From Natronomonas sp. (GTDB taxonomy: Archaea; Halobacteriota; Halobacteria; Halobacteriales; Haloarculaceae): a stretch of 54,981 nucleotides of DNA. Of this stretch, positions 25,684 through 34,521 are shown in pieces (position 1 is the first letter of the stretch; each line of letters starts with the position of its first letter). A program made the translations under genes and the position numbers. Location: positions 1 to 54,981 of the forward strand of contig NZ_JAQCNO010000028.1 of NCBI RefSeq assembly GCF_028274965.1, in the 5' to 3' direction. Below the pieces are notes generated by a model that made no database searches, was not told the origin of the DNA, and worked only from the letters and a program-made list of their open reading frames with translations.

Positions 25684-26547
25684 CTACTGGTTGTTCATCG
25701 ATTCGCTCGCGATGTTTCGCCCGCGGGGTTTCAGCGCGACCTCGCGGCGGATGCGGACCTCCTGGAGGACGTCCAACTCGACGAGTCGCTCGTATATCTC
25801 CTCGACGTCGTCGGGGTCCATATCGAGGAACTCCGGCACCTCGAACGAGGACACCCCCGAATAAAGCGCCATCAGCACCTCGGTCTCGTCCTTGTTGAGG
25901 TCGATCGAGGAGGCGTTCTGCTCGGCGCCCCGCCGCAGCACGGAGCCGAGCACGGAACAGTGCTTGTCGCTGCCCGAGAGGTGCGTCTCGACGCTCGTGC
26001 CGTCCTCGGTGTGTTCGGTCTCGAGGACGCGGCGCTCCTTCGAGTTGACCGTCCGTTCGGTCCCCTCGATGGTGCCGACGTCGTCGATTTCGATCTGGAC
26101 GAAGGATCCGTCCTCGACGGCGAGGTTGACCGCGTCTTCGTCGATCTTGACCCTGGCCTTCCGCCACTCGACGTCCTGGACGACGCCGCCCTCGATCGCC
26201 GGGTGCTTGATCAACACGATCTCGCCGTCGAGGATCGTCTTGTGCAGCGTCCGCTCGAAGCTCTCGGATTCGCCCGTCGAGACGAGATACACGTCGGTAC
26301 CGATCCGGACGCTCACGTAGTCCGAGACCTGCGCGATCGCCCGGTTGACGTCGTAACGGCCCTCTATCCGGTCGATCTTCGAGAGCTGCAGCGTCCGTTT
26401 CCCGCTCGCCCCCGCGAGGACGAGCCGGCGGTTCGACAGCAGGATCCGGCCGTCGGTCCAGTCGATGTCGCTGAGCTTCTCGCCGTCGCGGACGACCCGG
26501 GTGAACCGCCCGGTCGTATCGAGGAGCTTGCGCTCGGATCTGCTCAC
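25684..26547 (-). CDS. cheF1: CheF-type archaellum-chemotaxis adaptor
   Basis: 287-aa CheF (DUF439) protein, last gene of the cheB-cheA-cheR-HEAT-cheF operon; its ATG overlaps the HEAT gene stop. The conserved region GRILLSNRRLVLAGASGKRTLQLSKIDRIEGRYDVN … EIVLIKHPAIEGGVVQDVEWRKARVKI parallels that in the cheF2 gene at 23533. The C-terminus is a winged-helix-like segment (LNKDETEVLMALYSGVSSFEVPEFLDMDPDDVEEIYERLVELDVL) and a basic tail. In Halobacterium, CheF proteins bind CheY, CheC/CheD and ArlCE. Confidence 0.92.
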   Translation of the reverse strand: MSRSERKLLDTTGRFTRVVRDGEKLSDIDWTDGRILLSNRRLVLAGASGKRTLQLSKIDRIEGRYDVNRAIAQVSDYVSVRIGTDVYLVSTGESESFERTLHKTILDGEIVLIKHPAIEGGVVQDVEWRKARVKIDEDAVNLAVEDGSFVQIEIDDVGTIEGTERTVNSKERRVLETEHTEDGTSVETHLSGSDKHCSVLGSVLRRGAEQNASSIDLNKDETEVLMALYSGVSSFEVPEFLDMDPDDVEEIYERLVELDVLQEVRIRREVALKPRGRNIASESMNNQ

Positions 26548-27884
26548 GGCACCTCACCCCCGATCCCGCCGAGCTTCGAGAGCGCGGAGAAGGCCTGCTC
26601 GCGGAGGGTGTCGCTTTCGGTCCGGTCGACGAACTCGCCGAGCTCCTCGCGGGTCTCGTCGCCGCCGACCTTTCCAAGGATGAAAAGCGCCTTCGCGCGG
26701 GCCGTCTCGGGCGCCTCGCCGCGTTCGTTTCGGACCAACGCCAGGAGTTCGGTCTCGAGGTCCGGATCGTCGAGTCTGGTGAGACTCGTCGCGGCGAACT
26801 GGGCCGTCATCGCGTCCTCGGCGTCGAGCGCGTCGATGAGCGCGTCGCGTGCGGTGTCGCGGTGGTCGGTTCCGACGACGCGACCGAGCAGCCACGCGGC
26901 GTTCCGTCGCTGCGGCGTCCCGGAGCTCTTCGTGAGAATCTCCGAGAGCGGCGGGACCACCTCGTCGGCCATCGCCGATTCGAGCCTGTCGGCGGTCGCC
27001 TCCCGGACGTCGTGGCTCCGCTGTGCGGGGGCGTTCGAGAGGATCTCGACCATCGAGAACATCGCGGTCCGGCGGATCGCCTCGTACTCGTCCTCGAGGT
27101 ACTCGACGAGCGTCTCGACCGGTTTGACGCTTCCGAACTCGCCGAGGGAGTCGGCGATGACGCGACGGACCGAGGCCTCCGGGTCGTCGTCGGCATCCAA
27201 AAGCACCGAAAGCGCGGCCTCGGTGCCGATCTCGCCGAGGGCCGCCGCGGCCGCCCGCCGCGTCTCGGCGTTCGCGTCCTCGCGGAGGCGCGCTTCGAGC
27301 GGCTCGACGGCGCGGGGGTCGCCGATCCGGCCGCATGCGCGGGCACACCGCGAGCGCACGCGAGGGTCGGGGTCGCCGAGGCGCTCGACGAGCGACGCGG
27401 TGACGCCGGGGTCGCCGACCCGCCCCAGCCCGGTCGCGGCCGCCATCCGGAGCTCCGGCTTCTCGTCGTCGAGGACCTCCTCGAACGTCTGTGCGGCGAC
27501 CCAGTCGGCGGCGGTGTCGAGGTCGTTCTCGGAGAGCTCGTTGACGACCCGCTCGAGCGCGTCCCGGCTGTGTTGATCGAGCGCGTCGACGGCGGCGGCT
27601 CTGACGGCCTCGCTGTCGTCTCCGGCGACGACCGAGACGAGGACGTCGACGACCGATTCGCCCCCGCGTTCGTCCCCGGAGCCGTCCTCGGGGTCGACGC
27701 GCATCCCGAGTTCGTTCTCCGTCGCCGAGTCCAACAGGAGTTCGGACTCGTCGACGTCGTCGGACTCGAAGAGCCCGCCGATGATCTCGGCCGCCCGGCG
27801 GCGTATCGAGGGGTTGTCGCTCCGGCGGAGCGTCTCGACGAGTTCGTCGACGTCGCGCTGTCGCTCTAGTTCGTACAGCGACAT
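26544..27884 (-). CDS. HEAT-repeat protein of the chemotaxis operon
   Basis: 446-aa protein built of PBS-lyase/HEAT-type helical repeats from about residue 65 onward: ELRMAAATGLGRVGDPGVTASLVERLGDPDPRVRSRCARACGRIGDPRAVEPLEARL…, then further units to the C-terminal LREQAFSALSKLGG. It serves as a protein-interaction scaffold. Halobacterium has an equivalent HEAT protein next to its cheF genes that interacts with chemotaxis proteins, so a role in archaellum switching is likely. It lies one base after cheR and overlaps cheF1 by ATGA. Confidence 0.88.
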   Translation of the reverse strand: MSLYELERQRDVDELVETLRRSDNPSIRRRAAEIIGGLFESDDVDESELLLDSATENELGMRVDPEDGSGDERGGESVVDVLVSVVAGDDSEAVRAAAVDALDQHSRDALERVVNELSENDLDTAADWVAAQTFEEVLDDEKPELRMAAATGLGRVGDPGVTASLVERLGDPDPRVRSRCARACGRIGDPRAVEPLEARLREDANAETRRAAAAALGEIGTEAALSVLLDADDDPEASVRRVIADSLGEFGSVKPVETLVEYLEDEYEAIRRTAMFSMVEILSNAPAQRSHDVREATADRLESAMADEVVPPLSEILTKSSGTPQRRNAAWLLGRVVGTDHRDTARDALIDALDAEDAMTAQFAATSLTRLDDPDLETELLALVRNERGEAPETARAKALFILGKVGGDETREELGEFVDRTESDTLREQAFSALSKLGGIGGEVP

Positions 27885-27885
27885 C

Positions 27886-28704
27886 TCACGCTCTCCGGTA
27901 GATGTGTTTGCTCCTGTCGTACGGTTCGTACGCCTCTCTGAACGGGCGCGGCAGCGTCTCGGATTTGCCGATCGTCAACACGCCGCCGTCCCGCAGCGCG
28001 TCGGTGAGCGTCTCGAAGATGGGCTCTTTGTACGACCGATCGATGTAGATGAGCAGGTTCCGACACAGAACCAGATCGTAGCCGCGTTTCGCCCGGCCGC
28101 TTATCAGGTCGTGCTGTTCGAACGACACCATCCGCTTGACCGCCGGGACGACGCTGAAGGACGTCCCGTCCTCGGAGATCTCGACGTGGTCGTCGGGCGC
28201 CGACAGCGGCTCCAGTTGCGCCCGGATGTCCGTGGTGCGGGTCGACTCGTACACGCCGTCTCGGGCCTCCGAGAGCGTCTCCCCGTCGATGTCGGTCGCC
28301 GTGATCTCGACGGACGCGTCGTCTATCTCGGGGTCATCGCGGGCGAGCATCGCGATCGAGTACGGCTCGCGGCCGTCCGCACAGGCCGCACTCCAGCACG
28401 CAACGGTCCCGCGGCCGTCCGTCATCCCCCGGAGGACCTCCCGGATCCCCTCCCAGACGCTCGGGTTCCGGAAGAAACTCGTCACGTTGATGCTCAGGGC
28501 GTCCAAGAGCGCCTCGCGTTCGTCCGCCCGCTCGGAGAGGACGTCGAGGTACGCCGAGTACCCCTCGCAGTCGGTCCGGCGCATCCGGGCGGAGATGCGC
28601 CGATCGAGGTACGACTCGTTGTACGAGTCCGGCTCGAAGGCCATCCGGTCGGCGATGTACTCTATGACCGGCTCGATTCCGGCGTCGGGGTCGCTTCGGC
28701 TCAT
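27886..28704 (-). CDS. cheR: Chemoreceptor methyltransferase CheR
   Basis: 272-aa SAM-dependent glutamate methyltransferase that methylates chemoreceptors for adaptation. N-terminal helical domain (YNESYLDRRISARMRRTDCEGYSAYL), then LSINVTSFFRNPSVWEGIREV, the SAM pocket CWSAACADGREPYSIAMLA (usually STGEEPYS; here ADGREPYS) and LVLCRNLLIYID. ATG 28704 overlaps the cheA stop; the longer upstream frame is not used because it lies in cheA. Confidence 0.93.
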   Translation of the reverse strand: MSRSDPDAGIEPVIEYIADRMAFEPDSYNESYLDRRISARMRRTDCEGYSAYLDVLSERADEREALLDALSINVTSFFRNPSVWEGIREVLRGMTDGRGTVACWSAACADGREPYSIAMLARDDPEIDDASVEITATDIDGETLSEARDGVYESTRTTDIRAQLEPLSAPDDHVEISEDGTSFSVVPAVKRMVSFEQHDLISGRAKRGYDLVLCRNLLIYIDRSYKEPIFETLTDALRDGGVLTIGKSETLPRPFREAYEPYDRSKHIYRRA

Positions 28705-31040
28705 CGCTCTAGACTCACCACGTCGAGGATCGGGACGATGTTGCCGTCGCCGAGTATCGCGGTCCCGCTGAGCCCCGGGATCCCGCTCAAGGACCCCTCG
28801 AGCGGCTTGACGACGACCTCCTCTTGGTCGCTGAAGGAATCGCACTGCAGCGCGACCGGCCGGACCGACTCGCGGATCCGGATCAGCATGCCGTCGTCGC
28901 CGCCGGCCGCATCGACCGCGGCGCTCGGGTCCGAGGGTTCCGGCGCTTCGAGGTCGCCACCGTCGGCCGCGACCGCCGACCCGGCGGCCTCGGGGCCGCC
29001 GTGGTCGAGTTCGAGGGCCTCGTCCAGCCGGATGACCGGGTACACCTCGTCGTCGTGGCGGACGACCGTTTCGCCGCTGACCGTCTCGGTGTCGGTCGCG
29101 TGGGTCAACTCGTCGATGTTCTTGATCGGGACGCCGTACTCCTGGTCGCCGACGTTGACGAACAGGACGTTGACGATGGCGACCGAGACCGGCAACCGGA
29201 GTTCGACGGTCGTTCCCTTGCCGGGCGTGCTGTCGACGTTGACCGTCCCGTCGAGCTGTTCGACGGTGCTGTGGACGACGTCCATCCCGACGCCGCGGCC
29301 GCTCACGTCGGTCACCTCCTCGGCGGTCGAAAAGCCGGGGTGAAAGACCAGATCGTACGCCTCGCTGTCGGGCATCGCCTCGGCCTCCGACTCGGAGACG
29401 ATCCCCTCCTCGATCGCCTTCGAGCGCATCGCGTCGGCGTCGATCCCGCCGCCGTCGTCCTCGACGGTGATCGTGACGTGATCGCGCTGTCTGGACGCGC
29501 GGAGTTCGATCGACCCCTCGCGCGGCTTGCCGGCGGCCTCGCGTTCGTCCGGCGACTCGACGCCGTGGTCGACGGCGTTCCGGAGGATGTGGATGAGCGG
29601 GTCCTCGATCTCCGTCAGGATCGAGCGATCGAGTTCGATGTCCTGTCCGTGCATCTCGAAGGAGACCTCCTTGCGTTGGCTCCGGGCGACGTCGCGGACG
29701 ACGCGGGGGAGGTTGCTGACCACCCGTCGCAGCGGGATCAGCCGCATGTCCATGACGGTGTTTTGGAGCCGCGAGGTCACCTTATCGAAGTCGTTGAGGC
29801 TCGTCTCGGCCGTCTCGAAGTCGCCGTCCTCGATCGCTCTGCGGATCGTGATCCGGCCGGTGACGAGCTGTTCGACGAGCCCGTGGAGGTCGTCGAGTCT
29901 GTCGACGTCGACGCGGACCGAGGAGATGTCGCTGCCGCCCGAACCGCCGGACGACGAGCCGGACTCGGAGGAATCGGAGGAGTCGGAGGAGTCGGAGGAA
30001 TCGGGCGTCGAGTCCGAGCCGTCCTCGTCGGCGTCGGCGTCAGCGTCAGCCTCGACCTCTGCATCGGAGCCCGTCTCGACGGTCCCGTCGGTCCCCTCCT
30101 CGTCGCTCTCACCGGCGTCGCCCTCGGCGCCCGGAGCCGCCCCAGAGGCGCCCTCGGAGTCGGACTCGGGTTTGGATTCAGGGTCAGACTCGGGGGCGGA
30201 TTCTGCCGGGTCGGCCCCGAGTTCGGCCGTCTCGAAGGCCTCGACGGCACCGATCGATCCGAGCGTGTCGGCCAGTTCCCCCGCGTCGCCGTCGGGGACG
30301 AACACATCGAAGGAGCCGTCGTACTCGCCCTCCTCGATCGCGTCCCTGGCGGGGGCCGTCTCTATGGCGTCGACGGCGTCTGCGATCGGTTCGAGCACCA
30401 ACATCCCGTCGACGCCCAACATCCCGTCGGGATCGACGTCGACCCGCGCGTGAGCGACGCGGTCGGCGTCCTCAAACACCGGCGTCCCGTCGGCGTGTGC
30501 GAACGCCGCGTCGGCGCCGTCGCCATCGGGTCCGGGGTCGGGGTCGGGGTCGGGGGCAGACCCGGACTCGGACTCGGACTCCGGTTCGGATTCAGCGTCG
30601 ACGGCGGGATCGGCGTCAGGCCCGCCCGCGGAGTCCGCGGCGGCGTCGGCCACGGCCTCGGGGCCGTCCTCGATCGCCGCGCGGAGCCGCGCCGTCGTCG
30701 ATTCCGTCTCGACGGTCGATTCGCCGTTGGCCTCGATCTCGTCGACGATCCTCTCGATCCGATCGACGCCGTCGAAGGCCGCGTCCATGATCCCCGGCGT
30801 CACGTCGATCTCGCCGTCGCGGATCTCGTCTAAGAGGTCCTCGAGCACGTGGGCGAGTTCGCTGGCGTCGGAAAAGCCCATCGCGCCGAAGTTCCCCTTC
30901 AGCGTGTGGGCGGTGCGGAACACGGATTCGATCGCCTCGTCGTCGTTCGGATCGTCCTCGAGCGCGAGGAGCGCGTTGTTGAGATCGGTGATGCTCTCGC
31001 GAGATTCGGAGACGAACGCGTGGATGTGGTCTTCGTTCAT
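28701..31040 (-). CDS. cheA: Chemotaxis histidine kinase CheA
   Basis: 779-aa kinase. HPt domain with the phospho-acceptor H45 in FRTAHTLKGNFGAMG. Acidic linker (about 106-190), a P2-like CheY-docking module (about 191-275), and a second linker (276-370) ending in a Ser/Asp repeat (SSDSSDSSDSS). Dimerisation helices (371-440), then the catalytic domain with HILRNAVDHG, DDGGGID and GRGVGMD. C-terminal CheW-like domain (from about 625) interrupted by a roughly 45-residue Ala/Gly/Asp-rich insertion (GPEAAGSAV…). Overlaps cheB by ATGA. CheY is not encoded nearby. Confidence 0.95.
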   Translation of the reverse strand: MNEDHIHAFVSESRESITDLNNALLALEDDPNDDEAIESVFRTAHTLKGNFGAMGFSDASELAHVLEDLLDEIRDGEIDVTPGIMDAAFDGVDRIERIVDEIEANGESTVETESTTARLRAAIEDGPEAVADAAADSAGGPDADPAVDAESEPESESESGSAPDPDPDPGPDGDGADAAFAHADGTPVFEDADRVAHARVDVDPDGMLGVDGMLVLEPIADAVDAIETAPARDAIEEGEYDGSFDVFVPDGDAGELADTLGSIGAVEAFETAELGADPAESAPESDPESKPESDSEGASGAAPGAEGDAGESDEEGTDGTVETGSDAEVEADADADADEDGSDSTPDSSDSSDSSDSSESGSSSGGSGGSDISSVRVDVDRLDDLHGLVEQLVTGRITIRRAIEDGDFETAETSLNDFDKVTSRLQNTVMDMRLIPLRRVVSNLPRVVRDVARSQRKEVSFEMHGQDIELDRSILTEIEDPLIHILRNAVDHGVESPDEREAAGKPREGSIELRASRQRDHVTITVEDDGGGIDADAMRSKAIEEGIVSESEAEAMPDSEAYDLVFHPGFSTAEEVTDVSGRGVGMDVVHSTVEQLDGTVNVDSTPGKGTTVELRLPVSVAIVNVLFVNVGDQEYGVPIKNIDELTHATDTETVSGETVVRHDDEVYPVIRLDEALELDHGGPEAAGSAVAADGGDLEAPEPSDPSAAVDAAGGDDGMLIRIRESVRPVALQCDSFSDQEEVVVKPLEGSLSGIPGLSGTAILGDGNIVPILDVVSLER

Positions 31041-32167
31041 GAGTGGTCCTCCGTCGTGATCGCGTCCAGAACGCCCGCAGCGAGTTCCTCGCGGGGCCGA
31101 ACGTCGTCGACGACGCCGGTCTCGATCGCCTGCTGTGGCATCCCGAACACCGCGGATGTCTCTTCGTCCTGTGCGAGCACCGTTCCGCCGGCCGCGCTGA
31201 CGTCGCGGACGCCGGCCGCCCCGTCGGCCCCCATCCCGGTCAGGATCGCGGCCGTCAGCGGGCCGTCGATCTGTGCCGCCGCCGTCCGGAGTGTCACGTC
31301 GATCGCCGGCCGGACGTTGTTGACCGGATCGCCCTCCGAAAGCGAGACCCGGACGCGCCCGCCGCCGTACCCCGAGACCTCCAAGTGCGACCCGCCCTTG
31401 GCGACGAGCGCCTCGCCGCCGCCGATCCGGTCGCCGTCGGAGGCCTCCCGGACGTCGTACTCGCTGGCCGCGTCCAGCCGTTCGGCAAAACGCCCCGTGA
31501 ACCCGTCGGGCATGTGCTGGACGACGAGGATCCGGAGGTCGGCCCCGAGTGGGAGTTCCGCGAGCACGCCCTCGACGACGGTCGGGCCGCCGGTCGAGGA
31601 GCCGATGACGAGCGTCGGGTCGGCGGCGTAGGCCGATCGCGGCTCCGTCGAGGTCGACGTCGAGGGCGTCGCCGTCGCGTGCTGTGCGGTCGCGCGATCC
31701 GGCGCCGCCTCGGCGGCCGCCTCGGCGGCTGAGACGTCGGCGTCGGCCACCGACCGAACCGTCTCGATCAGCGCGTCCTGCTGTTGTTTGATGCCGACCG
31801 AGACCTCGCCGCTCGGCTTCTCGAAGAAATCGACCGCGCCCTTCTCCATGGCCTCAAAGGTCAGTTCCGCGCCGTCGCCGGCGTGGGCCGAAAGCACCAG
31901 TATCGGCGTCGGGGTCGACGCCATGATCTCCTCGACGGCCTCGATGCCGTCGGTGCCCGGCATCTTGAGATCCATCGTGACGACGTCGGGGTCGTGTCGC
32001 TCGACGGCCTCGATCCCGTCGGCCCCGTCGGAGGCGGACTCGACGACGGCGATCGATTCGGCCTCGAGCATGTCGGCGATGACGGTCCGCATGAACTGCG
32101 AGTCGTCGACGACGACGGCGCGGAGCTCCGTCGTCGAGCGCCCGTCAGCGGCCACCGTTCGTGTCAT
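31037..32167 (-). CDS. cheB: Chemotaxis methylesterase/response regulator CheB
   Basis: 376-aa two-domain protein. Receiver domain with VVDDSQFMR and phospho-acceptor D66 in TMDLKMPGTDG. A linker rich in Ala/Thr/Ser follows, then the methylesterase domain with catalytic Ser in GSSTGGP, His in VVQHMPDGFTGRFAERL and Asp in LTGMGADGAAG. It demethylates chemoreceptors and is first in its operon, with no cheW before it. It is divergent from rtcB; a possible minus TATA (gtattcaac, about 32252-32261) would give a 5' UTR of about 60 nt. Confidence 0.94.
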   Translation of the reverse strand: MTRTVAADGRSTTELRAVVVDDSQFMRTVIADMLEAESIAVVESASDGADGIEAVERHDPDVVTMDLKMPGTDGIEAVEEIMASTPTPILVLSAHAGDGAELTFEAMEKGAVDFFEKPSGEVSVGIKQQQDALIETVRSVADADVSAAEAAAEAAPDRATAQHATATPSTSTSTEPRSAYAADPTLVIGSSTGGPTVVEGVLAELPLGADLRILVVQHMPDGFTGRFAERLDAASEYDVREASDGDRIGGGEALVAKGGSHLEVSGYGGGRVRVSLSEGDPVNNVRPAIDVTLRTAAAQIDGPLTAAILTGMGADGAAGVRDVSAAGGTVLAQDEETSAVFGMPQQAIETGVVDDVRPREELAAGVLDAITTEDHS

Positions 32168-32393
32168 GGCGTTCGGATCGTTCGTCCGGGGATCGTTCGC
32201 GTCGCTCCGGCTGTCCGGACGGCCCCGAACGGCGGCCGAATCCGGAGACTGCGGTTGAATACCGACTCGGTCATACCGTGAAATGTTGCGGTACCCATAT
32301 CAAGACTCGTCCGGACTCATCGCTCGTCACGGAGTGTGAGCCGTCGGACGGCAGTGGGTAAGTTATTGAACCGTCGCCGTCGTACAGTTTCGT
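32168..32393. promoter_or_regulatory. Divergent intergenic region between cheB and rtcB
   Basis: 226 nt. On the plus strand gttattgaa (about 32359-32367) lies about 30 nt before the rtcB ATG, implying a leaderless rtcB mRNA. On the minus strand gtattcaac (about 32252-32261) may serve cheB. Two copies of ggatcgttcg at 32184-32206 form a short direct repeat near the cheB start. Nothing else is recognised. Confidence 0.45.
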
Positions 32394-33851
32394 ATGAGAA
32401 CGTTCGAGACGGGCGAGATCACGTTGCGCGAGGTCCGCGAACACGTCTGGGAGATCCCGGCCGAGGGAGGGATGGAGGTGCCGGCACGGGTGTTCGCCAG
32501 CGAGGCCCTCCTCGAGGAGATCGCCGACGACAGGACCCTCCGGCAGCTGAAGAACGCGACCCACCTCCCCGGCATCCGGAAGTACGCGATCTGTATGCCG
32601 GACGGCCACCAGGGGTACGGGTTTCCCGTCGGCGGCGTCGCCGGGATCGACGCCGAAACGGGCTGTATCTCGCCGGGGGCGATCGGCTACGACATCAACT
32701 GCGGCGTCCGGATGCTGCGGACCGACCTCGAGTACGACGACGTGCGCGGCCGCGAGGAGGAACTCGTCGAGGCGCTCTTCGAGGCGATCCCTTCGGGGCT
32801 CGGCGGCGGCGGCGTGATCGACGGCGACCACGGGGCGCTCGAGGCGGCCCTCGAACGCGGCGTCGAGTGGTGTCTGGAGGCCGGATACGCCGTCGAGTCC
32901 GACCTCGAGCACTGCGAGGACAACGGGGTTCGGCGGGACGCCGACCCCGACGCCGTCCCCCAGCGGGCGAAGGACCGCGGCCAAAACCAGATGGGGTCGC
33001 TCGGGTCGGGGAACCACTTCCTCGAGGTCCAGCGGGTCGCCGAGGTGTTCGACGGGGCCACGGCCGACGCCTACGGGCTCGGGGACGAGCAGGTGGTCGT
33101 GTTGATCCACTGCGGCTCGCGGGGGCTCGGACACCAGCTCTGTACGGAGTACCTCCGGCGGATCGAGGACGCCCACGGGGAGCTGCTCGATCGGCTGCCG
33201 GACAAAGAACTGGCGGCGGCCCCGGCGGGGTCGGAGCTCGCCGAGGCGTACTACGGCGCGATGTGTGCGGCGATCAACTTCGCGTGGGTCAACCGACAGC
33301 TCATCACCCACCGGACGAGAGCCGTCTTCGCCGAGACGTTCGACGAGCCCTGGGAGGCTCTCGGGATGGAGCTGCTCTACGACGTGGCGCACAACGTCGC
33401 CAAAAAGGAGACCCACGACGTCGACGGCGAGGACCGGGAGCTGTACGTCCACCGGAAGGGCGCGACGAGGGCGTTCCCGGCCGGCCGCCCGGAGGTGCCG
33501 GCGGCGTACCGCGACGTCGGACAGCCGGTCATCATCCCCGGGAGCATGGGCGCCGGATCCTACGTCCTCCGGGGCGGCGCGCGGTCGCTCGACGTCTCGT
33601 TTGGCTCGACGGCCCACGGGGCCGGGCGGCTGATGAGCCGAACGCGGGCGAAAGACGAGTTCCGGGGCGGCGACGTGCGCGACGAGCTCCGCGATCGCGA
33701 GGTGTACCTGAAGGCCCAAAACGGCGCGACGATCGCCGAGGAGGCGCCGGGCGTGTACAAGGACGTCGACGAGGTCGTTCGCGTCTCGGAGGCCCTCGGG
33801 ATCGGCGACCCGGTCGTTCGCGTCGAACCGGTCTGTAACATCAAGGGCTGA
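32394..33851 (+). CDS. rtcB: RNA ligase RtcB (3'-phosphate tRNA-splicing ligase)
   Basis: 485-aa GTP- and Mn-dependent ligase that joins 3'-phosphate (or cyclic phosphate) to 5'-OH RNA in tRNA splicing and RNA repair. The metal/GTP site residues are in KYAICMPDGHQGYGFPVGGV and GYDINCGVRML (C103), GSLGSGNHFLEVQ with its GNH, IHCGSRGLGHQ, PAGSELAEAYYGAM, YDVAHNVAKKE, VIIPGSMGAGSYVL with the conserved GS, and FGSTAHGAGR with the guanylylated-site His. Uninterrupted, with no intein at the common insertion points. Confidence 0.96.
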   Translation: MRTFETGEITLREVREHVWEIPAEGGMEVPARVFASEALLEEIADDRTLRQLKNATHLPGIRKYAICMPDGHQGYGFPVGGVAGIDAETGCISPGAIGYDINCGVRMLRTDLEYDDVRGREEELVEALFEAIPSGLGGGGVIDGDHGALEAALERGVEWCLEAGYAVESDLEHCEDNGVRRDADPDAVPQRAKDRGQNQMGSLGSGNHFLEVQRVAEVFDGATADAYGLGDEQVVVLIHCGSRGLGHQLCTEYLRRIEDAHGELLDRLPDKELAAAPAGSELAEAYYGAMCAAINFAWVNRQLITHRTRAVFAETFDEPWEALGMELLYDVAHNVAKKETHDVDGEDRELYVHRKGATRAFPAGRPEVPAAYRDVGQPVIIPGSMGAGSYVLRGGARSLDVSFGSTAHGAGRLMSRTRAKDEFRGGDVRDELRDREVYLKAQNGATIAEEAPGVYKDVDEVVRVSEALGIGDPVVRVEPVCNIKG

Positions 33852-33868
33852 ACGCGCCGACGGGACGC

Positions 33869-34405
33869 TCAGACCACGGCCGTGAGCCCGCCGAAGAGCC
33901 CCACGGTGATCGCGAGACGGCCCAGACTCCCGAGAAACGTCGCAACGGCGAACTTCGCGTAGTCGGTTTCGAGGATGGCAAACGCGTAAATCGAGATCGT
34001 GTCCGGAAAGAAGGGAACGGAAAGCGCGACCGCGAGGCCGCCGTAGCCGTACCGCCGGGCCAGTTGGACCGACCGCGTTTCGGACCACGCGACGACGTCG
34101 AACCGCGAGCGCCGGAGCCACCGGACGACCGGGCCGGCGCGCTTTGCCTCCTGTCCGATGTGGAATGCAAAGAGGCTCCCGACGGCCTTTCCGGTCGCGC
34201 TCACGAGCATGATGCCGAGGAGGTTCGCGGCCGGCGACGGGCTGATGTCGATGGGTGCGAGCAGTACGACCTCGCTCGGTCCCGGGAGCACAAAGGCGAT
34301 CAGAAACGAGTACGCGAAGACGACCGCCATTCCACCCCAGCCGGTCGCGGATTCGACCACGGCCTCGAGCCCACCGCCGAACAGCGAGAGCAGCGTCCCG
34401 ATCAT
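33869..34405 (-). CDS. DedA/SNARE-associated (VTT) family membrane protein
   Basis: 178-aa polytopic protein with the VTT/DedA pattern: re-entrant segment LIAFVLPGPSEVVLLAP, LLGIMLVSATGKAVGSLFAFHIGQEAKR and the C-terminal GGLAVALSVPFFPDTISIYAFAI. DedA proteins function in membrane lipid homeostasis and undecaprenyl/polyprenyl-phosphate flipping in bacteria; the haloarchaeal role is unproven. ATG 34405 is chosen over a longer frame because a minus-strand TATA (agtttaatca, about 34441-34450) fits this start. It converges on rtcB. Confidence 0.8.
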   Translation of the reverse strand: MIGTLLSLFGGGLEAVVESATGWGGMAVVFAYSFLIAFVLPGPSEVVLLAPIDISPSPAANLLGIMLVSATGKAVGSLFAFHIGQEAKRAGPVVRWLRRSRFDVVAWSETRSVQLARRYGYGGLAVALSVPFFPDTISIYAFAILETDYAKFAVATFLGSLGRLAITVGLFGGLTAVV

Positions 34406-34521
34406 GCGTTCCGGTCGGTACCGCCCGGTACGAGCCCGGGTGATTAAACTGTACAGGTCTCGGAGAGGGCGGCGGTCCCGTCGGTGCCGAGCTTTATGCC
34501 TCGTCGCGTGCTGGTACGCCC

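Noticed and set aside
29966-30003. Short tandem repeat (tcggaggaa/g) as a CRISPR-like array
   Set aside because: It is the Ser/Asp-coding linker of cheA, in frame and without spacers. No CRISPR array was seen anywhere in the window.
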